Source: an uncultured Prevotellaceae bacterium
GTDB taxonomy: Bacteria > Bacteroidota > Bacteroidia > Bacteroidales > Bacteroidaceae
Length of the DNA: 7,360 bases
Reading direction: 5' to 3'
NCBI GenBank assembly: GCA_946413885.1
Contig: CAMKMK010000118.1
Location: forward strand, 1 to 7,360
Shown: one piece after another, positions 1 to 7,345 of the stretch
Position numbering within the stretch: position 1 is the stretch's first letter
How the letters are laid out: each line of letters opens with the position of its first letter
The notes under the pieces: model-generated
The model's database searches: none
The model's input: only the letters and a program-made list of their open reading frames with translations
What the model was told of the DNA's origin: nothing
Translations under genes and position numbers: made by a program

Positions 1-1335
1 CGTACCATCGACAAGGTCATTACGGATTGTTTCGAGCAGATTGTTTATTCGCTGAATCAACCTACAGGAGCTCGCAATTATCAGGCAGTGTTCTGGAATA
101 TAAGCTATTACGACCGCTACTATTTCGAGTCACTTTTTGGCAACTTCTATTTCCCTGATGGCTCACAACCTGATTGGGAAGCTGTCAGCTGGCTCCAGAA
201 GAGATTCATGAAGTGGTTCAACAAGGAGCGCACGAAGACGATGCTTACTTTCCCTGTAGAAACGATGGCCATGCTCACTGAGAACGGCGACTGCAAGGAC
301 GAGGAATGGGGAAGTTTTGCCGCTGAGATGTATGCTGAGGGGCATTCCTTCTTTACCTATTTGTCTGACAATGCTGACTCGCTCTCCAGTTGCTGCCGTT
401 TGCGCAATGAGATCCAAGACAACGGCTTCTCTTACACTTTGGGAGCAGGAGGCGTCTCAACGGGTTCGAAGAGTGTGCTTACCATTAACCTGAACCGTTG
501 TATCCAGTATGCCATCAATCATGAAATGGATCATCTGGAGTACCTTGGTCATATTCTCGATCTCTGCCACAAGGTGCAGACCGCTTATAACGAAAACCTG
601 AAGGAGCTGCAATCACATGGTATGCTGCCTCTCTTCGATGCTGGCTACATCAACATCAAACGCCAGTATCTTACCATTGGCATCAACGGATTGGCAGAGG
701 CTGCTGAGTTCATGGGGCTTAAGATTACTCCTAACGACGATTATCTCCACTTCGTACAAAGTATCCTCTCACTTATTGAGAAGTACAACCGTCAGTACCG
801 CACGAAAGAATTGATGTTCAACTGCGAGATGATACCTGCTGAGAACGTAGGCGTGAAGCATGCCAAGTGGGATCGTGAAGACGGCTATTTCGTGCCACGC
901 GATTGCTACAATTCTTACTTCTATCTGGTAGAGGACAACAATCTGAGCATCATCGACAAGTTCAAGTTGCATGGAGCTCCCTACATTGAGCACCTTACTG
1001 GAGGCTCAGCCCTACACATGAACCTCGAAGAGCATCTCTCTCAGGATCAGTATCGCCAACTCTTCCGTATTGCTGCCAAGGAAGGATGCAACTATTTCAC
1101 CTTTAACATTCCCAATACGGTATGCAATAATTGCGGACATATCGATAAACGTTATCTTCATAAGTGTCCTGAGTGCGGAAGCGAGCATGTTGATTATATG
1201 ACCCGTATCATTGGATACCTGAAGCGCGTAAGCAACTTCTCCTTGCCACGCCAGCAGGAAGCTCATCGTCGCTTCTATGCAGGGCAGGGGCAGTTGAAAC
1301 CAGAAGAGGTAGAAGCAGAGTTGCAGAATGCATAA
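1..1335 (+). CDS. nrdD: Anaerobic (class III) ribonucleoside-triphosphate reductase, C-terminal part, 5' end outside the window
   Basis: NrdD reduces ribonucleoside triphosphates to dNTPs in the cytoplasm under anaerobic conditions, using a glycyl radical made by NrdG. The frame is open from base 1 to the TAA at 1333-1335, giving 444 visible residues; the GTG at 88 is an internal Val in a conserved stretch (QAVFWNISYYD), not a start. Visible landmarks in order: the CCRLRN segment with the candidate thiyl-radical Cys (codons 391-396); a CxxC-x10-CxxC zinc site (Cys codons 1123, 1132, 1165, 1174); and the glycyl-radical motif RIIGY with Gly codon 1213-1215, 39 residues from the C-terminus as expected for the family. 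The missing N-terminal part would hold any ATP-cone allosteric domain and the start of the barrel. The next gene, nrdG, begins 15 bases later, which supports the assignment. The visible part shows no lesion. Confidence 0.97.
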   Translation, partial: RTIDKVITDCFEQIVYSLNQPTGARNYQAVFWNISYYDRYYFESLFGNFYFPDGSQPDWEAVSWLQKRFMKWFNKERTKTMLTFPVETMAMLTENGDCKDEEWGSFAAEMYAEGHSFFTYLSDNADSLSSCCRLRNEIQDNGFSYTLGAGGVSTGSKSVLTINLNRCIQYAINHEMDHLEYLGHILDLCHKVQTAYNENLKELQSHGMLPLFDAGYINIKRQYLTIGINGLAEAAEFMGLKITPNDDYLHFVQSILSLIEKYNRQYRTKELMFNCEMIPAENVGVKHAKWDREDGYFVPRDCYNSYFYLVEDNNLSIIDKFKLHGAPYIEHLTGGSALHMNLEEHLSQDQYRQLFRIAAKEGCNYFTFNIPNTVCNNCGHIDKRYLHKCPECGSEHVDYMTRIIGYLKRVSNFSLPRQQEAHRRFYAGQGQLKPEEVEAELQNA

Positions 1336-1338
1336 TCT

Positions 1339-1343
1339 GGAGG
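1339..1343 (+). promoter_or_regulatory. Shine-Dalgarno site of nrdG
   Basis: GGAGG (followed by A) lies 7 bases before the ATG at 1351, just after the nrdD stop. Strong Shine-Dalgarno sites are uncommon in Bacteroidales, and none is obvious before the other starts here. It fixes the nrdG start and would allow independent or reinitiated translation after nrdD. Confidence 0.6.
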
Positions 1344-1350
1344 AAACTCC

Positions 1351-1812
1351 ATGCTCAAGTACGTCGATTGTGACATCGTCTTTCAGGAGGTGCCCAATGA
1401 GGTTGCGTTAGCTATCAGCATCTCAGGGTGCCCCTGTCATTGTCCTGGCTGTCATAGTCCTTATTTGTGGCAAGATGTGGGCGAGGAGCTCACACCTGAA
1501 TCCATCGACCAGCTCATAGCCACCAATGGTGATCACATTAGTTGTGTGGCTTTTATGGGTGGTGATGGCGAGCCCGCACAGGTAGATCGTTTGGCTCAGT
1601 ATATACATCAACGTTATCAGGGATTGCATGTGGCGTGGTATAGCGGTAGGACGGTAATCTCGAGAGATGTAGACGTTTCAAACTTTGACTACATCAAGAT
1701 AGGCCCCTATATTCGTCATCTGGGAGCTCTCAAGCATCGCACCACCAATCAACGTTTCTATCGCATCAGCAACGGCCAGATGCATGATATTACATCCACC
1801 TTCTGGCGTTGA
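1351..1812 (+). CDS. nrdG: Anaerobic ribonucleotide reductase activating protein (radical SAM)
   Basis: NrdG uses a [4Fe-4S] cluster and S-adenosylmethionine to place the glycyl radical on NrdD. The 153-residue product has the usual NrdG length. The cluster motif CxxxCxxC is at C27, C31 and C34, inside GCPCHCPGCH, with an extra Cys at 29. Downstream come the SAM-contact segment FMGGDGEP (about residues 68-75) and the conserved IGPYI and TTNQRFYRI segments near the C-terminus. The ATG is chosen because it follows a good ribosome-binding site and the protein begins with the typical short strand before the cluster. It lies 15 bases after nrdD and 18 bases before a LuxR-type regulator, so all three are probably co-transcribed. 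Nothing looks broken. Confidence 0.96.
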   Translation: MLKYVDCDIVFQEVPNEVALAISISGCPCHCPGCHSPYLWQDVGEELTPESIDQLIATNGDHISCVAFMGGDGEPAQVDRLAQYIHQRYQGLHVAWYSGRTVISRDVDVSNFDYIKIGPYIRHLGALKHRTTNQRFYRISNGQMHDITSTFWR

Positions 1813-1830
1813 CTCTCTTCTCGCATCAGT

Positions 1831-2460
1831 ATGGAAAAAGAAATGAATCATCAGGTTACGAAGAAGCCACGCATAGCGGTAGTGGATGCCAATATCTTGT
1901 CTGATATGGGCTTGAAGATCTTGCTCCAGAGTGTGATTCCTGGAATGGAGGTGAATGTTTACCTGTCCTTTGAGGAGCTCATGAGGAATCAACCTGAGAA
2001 CATCATGCATTTCTTTGTCAATGTACTTATTGTGCTTGAGCATCAGGATTTCTTTACCCAAAACCGTCGTAAAACGATTGTGTTGACTCCCACACATGAC
2101 GCAGAGATTCAGTTGTCAGGTTTTCATTGTATCAGTACGAATGTCAGCGAGAAAACTTTCGTGGAACGTCTTCTCTTTATTCATCAAAGTGCTCACGCTC
2201 ATGGACACAATATGCCTCCAACACGCAAGTTAAATGGAGATAAAAGTTTAAGCAATCGTGAGATAGAGGTACTGGTCAATGTTGTGAAGGGTAAGACAAA
2301 CAAGGCTATTGCTGATGAGCTGAATATCGCTTTGACTACGGCAATCACACATCGTCGCAATATTCAAGAGAAATTGGGGATGAAGACAGTCTCTGCTCTG
2401 ACCGTCTTTGCAGTCACTCATGGTCTTGTAAGTATGCAGGATGTTTTTGGAAAGCAATAG
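1831..2460 (+). CDS. LuxR/NarL-type transcriptional regulator with a degenerate receiver domain
   Basis: This 209-residue protein has the layout of a NarL-type response regulator. The N-terminal half (about residues 13-125) has receiver-like beta strands: RIAVVD with D19, then MHFFVN and KTIVLT, where T86 would be the conserved Thr. The C-terminal LuxR-type helix-turn-helix (about 138-200) is clear: LSNREIEVL, GKTNKAIADEL, the recognition helix around TTAITHRRNI, and KLGMKTVSAL. The phosphoacceptor Asp expected at the end of the third strand is not visible; N64 is the nearest equivalent and only one acidic residue (D19) is left in the acidic pocket. The protein may therefore act without phosphorylation. 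The linker is His-rich (H118, H122, H124, H126). The ATG at 1831 is used; an in-frame ATG at 1843 is possible. Its place 18 bases after nrdG suggests a link to anaerobic dNTP synthesis or redox state, but the target is unknown. Confidence 0.85.
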   Translation: MEKEMNHQVTKKPRIAVVDANILSDMGLKILLQSVIPGMEVNVYLSFEELMRNQPENIMHFFVNVLIVLEHQDFFTQNRRKTIVLTPTHDAEIQLSGFHCISTNVSEKTFVERLLFIHQSAHAHGHNMPPTRKLNGDKSLSNREIEVLVNVVKGKTNKAIADELNIALTTAITHRRNIQEKLGMKTVSALTVFAVTHGLVSMQDVFGKQ

Positions 2461-2475
2461 AGTTACCACTTTCGT

Positions 2476-4290
2476 TTATTTGTAAAATGTCTTTCGTCCA
2501 TCTTGAACATAGATTCCATGAGAAGGATGAGAGATGCGATGCCCTTGCAAGTCGAAAACGATAGGGGTGTCTTCTGCATTTTTTCTGGGGATGTGGATTT
2601 CATGGATGGCCGTTTCCTCAGGATTGGGAACCAAATGGAGTGGCATCCACGTATAAGGGCCATTATCTTTGCTATCAGGTATGATCTCTGTAGTAGAGGA
2701 AACTCTATCGCTGTTATTGATTTGGAGATTCATGGTGAGTGCATATTCGTCTGCTCTCTTCTTTAGACCTATTCCTGTCCAAGGAATCGCCATCTCAAAG
2801 CGATACTGATTAGTCAGCTTGCGAGCCTCTACGTGAGAAGCATCCAATTCATTGGGAATCCACTTGGTTTCATCACCTTGAAATGCCTGAATAACACCCA
2901 TGGGGGTGACAATCCATTTGTAGGAGGTTGTCATAGGCACATTCGTACTAGAAGCATCTGTATCCACGTTGATGACAACATTATCTTCTTCCTCCACAAT
3001 CTTTTGATCATAAACCTGACAATAGATATATAGAGAATCATCGTCGTAAGCCAAATCAGCATAAGTGAAGGTGCCCGTCTCGTTTCCCATCATTATCTGG
3101 TTAAGAGTGGAAGAATAATAGCCATCGCTCGTGAGTCCTATACCATCTATTTTAGGTGTGGAAAACTTAGCTTCTAACTGATGCTTGGGATATCCCTTCA
3201 TCATGGTTACGTTGCCTGATATGCCTGCAACAGCAACCACGATACCCGTATCGATAACAGCCAACGAGTTCCACAATGCATCACGATTTCCTTTAATCAA
3301 GAAAGGACACGACATTGCTTTGAAATTGCGTGCATATACGTCTCCGACATAGCAATACATTTTCTTATTGTCACCTTCTCCATAAGGGGATTGATGAGAG
3401 AGAATCGTTTCTCCATTTGGTAACATTCGCAAATAAGGGGCGCCACCTTTGGCTACAGGACAATAATTGTAGTTCACAGCTTTCTGACGACGTGAATTGT
3501 TGGCGGGTATATAGATGTTTCCACCCCAATTGGTCTCGAGTGGCATACGGATGGTGGTTGGAAGAAAATCACCTATGCCTGACCAACCGTTGTCTTCAAT
3601 AGCAACCACGATGTTGCTGTTGTCCTTGAGCAGAATGGGAACGGGCATTCCATCGCGATAGCCTTGACGGTAAGAAATCCGTTGAGGTGAAGTCCAGGTT
3701 AGACCGCCATCAAAAGAACGGCAAAGTGAGATCTGCTGGTCTCCATTGCTACCAGTATAGGGACTTTCATCTGCAAAGTAGAGTTGGAGTTCTCCAGATG
3801 GAAGTTCTAACATAGAGGGTTCCCAGCAGCCCACGTCCCACTAATATCCAGCATCATAGACAACAATCTCATCGCTCCATGTGTTTCCATTATCTGTACT
3901 ACGACGCAAACGTATGCTGAAATGTCGATCTGGACTATAGGGTGAACTGGGACGTGGATTATATGCGACGATGATGGTACCGTCAGAGAGCTGAATAAGG
4001 TCAGGCACACAATTCGGCCATTTGTCTGGATTGGGAGCAATTGTGCGTGCTGCTGACCAAGTGTGACCTTTATTATTGCTGGTGGCGATACGTATGCCAG
4101 AACTTTCGCAACATGCCAGTAGACGTCCATCCTGTAACTCGATGAGTCGTGCATATCCTCCACCATTGAAGATGACGACAGGATTGCGTGCATCCCAGAA
4201 GATGCGCGAGCCTTCGTATCTATTGACCGTCCTTGCGTCTGTGATAATGCTAAGACATATGGTTAGCAGGAGAACACCAACTTTTTTCAT
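2476..4290 (-). pseudogene. Secreted Asp-box (sialidase-like) glycosidase with CBM9-like domain, interrupted by one in-frame TAG
   Basis: Read through the TAG at 3841-3843, the frame is a single 604-residue protein. Residues 1-19 form a signal peptide (MKKVGVLLLTICLSIITDA). A beta-propeller follows, with Asp boxes SNNKGHTW (71-78, degenerate), STDNGNTW (131-138) and SFDGGLTW (192-199). R48 in GGYARLIEL is a candidate for the first arginine of the sialidase triad, and E157 in CWEP is a candidate catalytic acid. Residues about 382-555 look like a CBM9-like carbohydrate-binding domain (DDDSLYIYCQVYD, RFEMAIPWTGIG). The end (about 575-604: IVFDLQGHRIS, GIYVQDGRKTFYK) matches the tail common on secreted Bacteroidales proteins. 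The N-terminal piece has 149 residues. After the TAG the same frame runs on with W, D, then 452 more codons from a GTG at 3834, with no other lesion. Sialidase (GH33) is the usual label; a GH93-type exo-arabinanase shares the fold and a WEP-like motif. The gene lies 23 bases after a secreted metallo-hydrolase. Confidence 0.8.
3841..3843 (-). other. In-frame amber (TAG) codon within the glycosidase gene
   Basis: The codons read D-A-G-Y-stop-W-D-V-G-C-W-E-P across this point, and the frame is kept on both sides. The position is inside the propeller, before the third Asp box, so a terminated product would lack most of the catalytic domain and the binding module. GAG or CAG to TAG by one base change is the simplest origin. 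An assembly error or true read-through cannot be excluded. Confidence 0.9.
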
Positions 4291-4313
4291 ACGTTGTATG
4301 CCAGGTAGTTTGT

Positions 4314-5045
4314 TTACTGGTATTTGCGTATCCTGACATCGATACCGCTTCCTTCCAGCAAATGGGATACTTCCTCAATTTTTGTTTTGCCGAAGTGATA
4401 AGGGAAGAGAACTTTAGGTTTGATGATGCGTGCTGCATTGGCGGTTTGTTCTGGTGTCATCGTATATGGTTGGTTAGTAGGAAGGAATGCTACATCGATG
4501 TTTTTTATTTCTTTCATCTCTGGTATATCCTCCGTGTCTCCAGCAATATAGATACGGAAACCATCGAGCGTAAGTATAAATCCATTATCACGTCCTTTAG
4601 GGTGAAACTGAGTACGTCCTTCCGACGTGTTGTAAGCAGGAACTGCATCCAACAGAATCCCCTTCTTCAACTTCTTTTGATCACCATTCTTCATTACCTC
4701 TCCTTTGCCCAGAATTTTGGCACAATTGTTGTTTGTAATGAGTATGGTGCCTTTCTTTGTGAGGTCGCTGATAGCCTGAGCATCGAGATGATCGTGATGC
4801 TCGTGAGTTATCAGGATATAATCTGCTTTAGGGAGCTTAGAATAATCTGTGGAAGGTTCCATCTTGCTGACAGGATCAACCTCTATTTCTAGTCCATCGT
4901 ACGTAATTCGAAGACTGCCATGCTTGATGGCGTAAATAACTATTTCCTTACCATTTGGCGTTTGGAAAGTATCCTTCTCAAATTCTCCAGCAGCTGCTGT
5001 GGAAGACAGTCCAAAGAGTACTGTAATCATCTTGATAATCTTCAT
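4314..5045 (-). CDS. Secreted metallo-beta-lactamase-fold hydrolase (UlaG-like)
   Basis: This 243-residue protein starts with a likely signal peptide (residues 1-19, cut near AAAG), so it should act in the periplasm or outside. The mature part is a metallo-beta-lactamase fold with a two-metal site: HxHxDH as H81, H83, D85, H86 (THEHHDHLD); H148 in FHPKGRDNG; D170 in AGDTED; and H217 in PYHFG. The early segment SLRITYDGLEIEVDPV (44-59) is typical of the UlaG-like branch, which includes ascorbate-6-phosphate lactonase and many hydrolases of unknown substrate. The export signal argues against a sugar-phosphate lactonase role. It is the first gene after a well-formed promoter and shares a transcript with the sialidase-like gene 23 bases downstream, so a role in processing glycans or their products is possible but not shown. 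The substrate is unknown. Confidence 0.9.
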   Translation of the reverse strand: MKIIKMITVLFGLSSTAAAGEFEKDTFQTPNGKEIVIYAIKHGSLRITYDGLEIEVDPVSKMEPSTDYSKLPKADYILITHEHHDHLDAQAISDLTKKGTILITNNNCAKILGKGEVMKNGDQKKLKKGILLDAVPAYNTSEGRTQFHPKGRDNGFILTLDGFRIYIAGDTEDIPEMKEIKNIDVAFLPTNQPYTMTPEQTANAARIIKPKVLFPYHFGKTKIEEVSHLLEGSGIDVRIRKYQ

Positions 5046-5063
5046 AATTCAGAAATTTTTAGG

Positions 5064-5095
5064 CAAAGTTATCCATTTTTGATGAAACTACAAAA
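5064..5095 (-). promoter_or_regulatory. Bacteroidales-type promoter for the metallo-hydrolase/glycosidase operon
   Basis: On the minus strand a TTTTG box (5091-5095) is followed by 19 bases and then TAACTTTG (5064-5071). This fits the Bacteroidetes primary-sigma consensus of TTTG and TAnnTTTG. Transcription would start near 5057, leaving a leader of only about a dozen bases before the ATG at 5045. It occupies most of the 73-base gap after the YolD-like gene, so the two same-strand units are probably separately started. Confidence 0.8.
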
Positions 5096-5118
5096 TCTAA
5101 ATCTTCTCTTTCTTTACA

Positions 5119-5538
5119 TCATGTGTCCTGATTCTTGATTTCTATTTCCATGATAGTTTGAAATGCGATACACGTTCCGTCATCCAGAAGAATGTGTTGT
5201 CTGGATTCATCTATCTTTTTCAATTTTCCCTCTGCCAGTTGATACGAACCACCTTTTTTCTTTTTGTCAAGTTGGAAATATGTGATAGAGACGAGATGTT
5301 TTTTTTCTGATTTGAATTGTTGAAGGAGGATTATCTGTCGATTTAGTTCCTCAATGGAGTTTTCGTCCAAGCTGATTTGCTCATTTGTCAAGCGGGCTGT
5401 CTCACGAAGGGCAGACGAATAACCTGTGAGTGCAGAAAAAGGAGCAAACTGAGCAGCGCGAGCTTCTATCGACATCTGGGGATGACGCTTTGAAACGTGA
5501 TGGGGCAGGTGGATGATATCGTCGTAATCGTGAGTCAT
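5119..5538 (-). CDS. YolD-like protein, partner of the Y-family polymerase
   Basis: The 139-residue protein carries the YolD signature near its N-terminus: RAAQFAPFSALTGYSSAL (about residues 27-44), preceded by a short charged and His-rich leader (HLPHHVSKRHP). A polar, helix-prone stretch follows (about 45-82), then a small beta-like C-terminal half ending at the TGA at 5119-5121. YolD-like proteins are encoded beside UmuC-like polymerases in Bacillus and many Bacteroidetes, and are thought to play the accessory role that UmuD' plays in E. coli. Here its ATG (5536-5538) overlaps the polymerase TGA (5535-5537) in ATGA, which suggests coupled translation and a fixed ratio of the two products. 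It has no visible catalytic motif. The start is set by that overlap and by the signature being close behind it. Confidence 0.88.
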   Translation of the reverse strand: MTHDYDDIIHLPHHVSKRHPQMSIEARAAQFAPFSALTGYSSALRETARLTNEQISLDENSIEELNRQIILLQQFKSEKKHLVSITYFQLDKKKKGGSYQLAEGKLKKIDESRQHILLDDGTCIAFQTIMEIEIKNQDT

Positions 5539-7046
5539 GCCTTATGTCCTCCTATCTGATTGTTGCGTTCTTTTGCTGTCGCCCCTTCCTCAAAATTCAG
5601 CCCTTTCAAGATTGCATTCTTGCCGTAACGTTTCTTGATACTGAGCAGAGTCTCTTGCATCTTGCGTTCTTTGGTAAGTTCTTCATTCTCTTTCTGTTGC
5701 CTTTTCTCAAATTCCGTGTAATCCGTGAACATATCCAGTTGAATGGGCTTGGATGACTTCTTCTTGGCTTCTTTCTCACTTACCACGTGATTGGCTGTCA
5801 GATTGAGTCGTCGAATCAGTAAGATAGGGTTTACGATTTGATCATAAAGTTGACAGATTGCCTTGGTGATTTGTTTGCTGGAGAATGTGGCTCGAGAGAG
5901 ATTGATTGATCCATGAGCATGTTTAGGGACTTGCCTCCCATAGTAATCCTTGTTGACTGGTCCGTCATATTGTCCCCTGATTTCCTGATTGGTTAGACTC
6001 TCGATGTCGTATCCCACACTCAAAACAAGCTGGTCAGTCACCAGATGCTTATCTGTCAGATCGAGTGCCATTTGGTCAGCCATCTCCATAGCTATCACCT
6101 TGGCTTTTTTAGCATCATAGGCATTCTGCAATACCTGTCCGCTACTTATGCTGTTCACTTCAGGTTTATAGGCTTTGATGGCTTCAATAGTGCAAGGTTC
6201 CCACCCCCATGCATGATCGATCAGCAGTTCTGCATTCACTCCAAAGAGACGGTATAACAGTTCTTCGTTCTCGATGGAACATCTGGCTATTTGTCCCATC
6301 GTGAAGATACCATGTCGGGCCAGTTTCTGCGCAATGCCGTGTCCCACTCGCCAGAAACTTGTGAGTGGTTGGTAGTCCCACAGTTGTTGCCTGTATGATG
6401 TCTCGTCGAGTTCAGCGATGCGCACCCCATCCTTGTCGGCAGGAATATGCTTGGCCACGATATCCATCGCGACCTTACATAGGTAGAAGTTTGTGCCGAT
6501 TCCAGCTGTAGCGGTAATGCCTGTATCATGCAGCACATCACGTATGATCTTCATAGCCAGTTCGTGAGCTGTCATCCGATAACTCTTCAGGTATTTTGTG
6601 GCATCAAAGAACACCTCATCTATGCTGTAAACATGGATGTCTTCTGGCGCAATATACTTCAGATAGGTTTGATATATACGGCAACTATACTGGATATAAT
6701 ATGCCATTCGAGGAACAGCTACCACATAATCAACAGCAAGTTCTGGATGCGCCTTCAACTCTGTGTCAGACGAGGATTTCCCTGTAAATCTGTATTCAGG
6801 AGCATGCATCTGACGCTCACGATTTATTTCGCGTACCCTTTGTACTACCTCAAAGAGTCGTGCACGCCCTGCTATACCATACGCCTTCAGCGAAGGAGAG
6901 ACCGCCAGGCAGATCGTTTTCTCCGTTCTGCTCTCATCAGCCACTACCAGATTTGTTGTCAATGGATCAAGTCCTCTCTCGCGACATTCCACGCTCGCGT
7001 AGAAAGACTTCAGGTCGATGGCTATGCAGGTGCGTTCTTTTTTCAT
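5535..7046 (-). CDS. Y-family translesion DNA polymerase (UmuC/DinB-like)
   Basis: Y-family polymerases copy past damaged template bases with low fidelity. The 503-residue product has the metal-binding start IAIDLKSFYASVEC (D11, with F15/Y16 at the steric-gate region), the catalytic YSIDEVFFD (D143, E144), and the TATAGIGTNFYLCKVAMD palm segment (about 178-195). Helix-hairpin-helix-like thumb residues lie at about 225-255 (FWRVGHGIAQKLARHGI). The little-finger region covers about 300-420. A beta-clamp binding peptide QLDMF is at 436-440, in front of a charged, helix-prone tail. The C-terminus (KRYGKNAILKG, then ATAKERNNQIGGHKA) is the form found in the UmuC-like branch paired with YolD proteins (Bacillus UvrX/YqjW type), not in classical DinB. 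The YolD-like gene overlaps its stop by 4 bases. A promoter lies at 7132-7163 and a palindrome ends 8 bases before the ATG. All key residues are present, so it is probably active. Confidence 0.95.
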   Translation of the reverse strand: MKKERTCIAIDLKSFYASVECRERGLDPLTTNLVVADESRTEKTICLAVSPSLKAYGIAGRARLFEVVQRVREINRERQMHAPEYRFTGKSSSDTELKAHPELAVDYVVAVPRMAYYIQYSCRIYQTYLKYIAPEDIHVYSIDEVFFDATKYLKSYRMTAHELAMKIIRDVLHDTGITATAGIGTNFYLCKVAMDIVAKHIPADKDGVRIAELDETSYRQQLWDYQPLTSFWRVGHGIAQKLARHGIFTMGQIARCSIENEELLYRLFGVNAELLIDHAWGWEPCTIEAIKAYKPEVNSISSGQVLQNAYDAKKAKVIAMEMADQMALDLTDKHLVTDQLVLSVGYDIESLTNQEIRGQYDGPVNKDYYGRQVPKHAHGSINLSRATFSSKQITKAICQLYDQIVNPILLIRRLNLTANHVVSEKEAKKKSSKPIQLDMFTDYTEFEKRQQKENEELTKERKMQETLLSIKKRYGKNAILKGLNFEEGATAKERNNQIGGHKA

Positions 7047-7053
7047 ATCTATT

Positions 7054-7065
7054 CCAAAGCTTTGG
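7054..7065. promoter_or_regulatory. Perfect 12-base palindrome before the polymerase start, possible operator
   Basis: CCAAAGCTTTGG is perfectly self-complementary and ends 8 bases before the polymerase ATG, inside the expected leader. It could be an operator for a dimeric repressor. It could also be chance. It does not match the LexA boxes of E. coli or Bacillus. Confidence 0.35.
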
Positions 7066-7131
7066 CATCAAGACGATAGAGGGTCTATTCGTTCATGGGA
7101 AAAGCACATAACGAGATTTTTTTTCTGCCTC

Positions 7132-7163
7132 CAAATTTACGAGTTTTCATTGAAAATACCAAA
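7132..7163 (-). promoter_or_regulatory. Bacteroidales-type promoter for the polymerase/YolD operon
   Basis: On the minus strand TTTG (7160-7163) is followed by 20 bases and then TAAATTTG (7132-7139), which fits the Bacteroidetes TTTG and TAnnTTTG boxes. The start point would be near 7125, giving a leader of about 80 bases to the ATG at 7046. That is much longer than the leader of the neighbouring operon. Confidence 0.7.
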
Positions 7164-7257
7164 TGTAATCGATGTTTCGTATTTTTTTTCTTCAAATATT
7201 ATTATAACCATTGAAGTAATCATTAGAAAATGAGCGTGCTGTGGCTGAGAAAAAGAC

Positions 7258-7345
7258 AACGTGTTGAGTCGGCGGGAAGAACGTGTTGTGTTTGCGATTT
7301 CAACGTGTTGAAATGGGGAAGACAACGTGTTGAAATCTGATGATG
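7258..7345. repeat. Four direct repeats with an exact 22-base period, core AACGTGTTG
   Basis: The 9-base core AACGTGTTG occurs perfectly at 7258, 7280, 7302 and 7324, each 22 bases after the last. The spacers between cores differ, apart from shared GAAAT after cores 3 and 4 and GAC before cores 1 and 4. A degenerate copy (AGCGTGCTG, 7 of 9) is at 7233-7241, 25 bases before the first. Each core is an inverted repeat AAC-GT-GTT. Copy 3 extends to ATTTCAACGTGTTGAAAT (7297-7314), with 8-base arms around GT. A 22-base step is close to two helical turns, so all cores face the same side of the DNA. The period is not a multiple of three, which argues against a protein repeat. The window ends 28 bases after the last core, so more copies may follow. 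Confidence 0.85.

Noticed and set aside
88..1335. GTG at 88 as the nrdD start
   Set aside because: The frame is open to base 1 and the residues before 88 fit the NrdD family, so the gene is simply cut by the window edge.
1678..2097. Minus-strand open frame of 139 codons opposite nrdG and the regulator
   Set aside because: It lies opposite two well-supported genes, and its translation resembles no known family.
2476..3834. Treating the downstream glycosidase part as an independent gene starting at GTG 3834
   Set aside because: It is in the same frame as the upstream signal-peptide part, begins in mid-propeller and has no export signal, so it is the 3' part of one broken gene.
4625..4633. GACGTGTTG in the metallo-hydrolase gene, similar to the repeat core
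   Set aside because: It is a single 8 of 9 match within coding sequence, with no partner at 22 bases.
7066..7107. 13-codon leader peptide before the polymerase
   Set aside because: No ribosome-binding site or attenuator structure supports it; a short open frame like this is expected by chance.
7137..7325. Minus-strand open frame of 62 codons across the repeat array
   Set aside because: It crosses repeats whose period is not a multiple of three, has no recognisable protein features, and overlaps the polymerase promoter.
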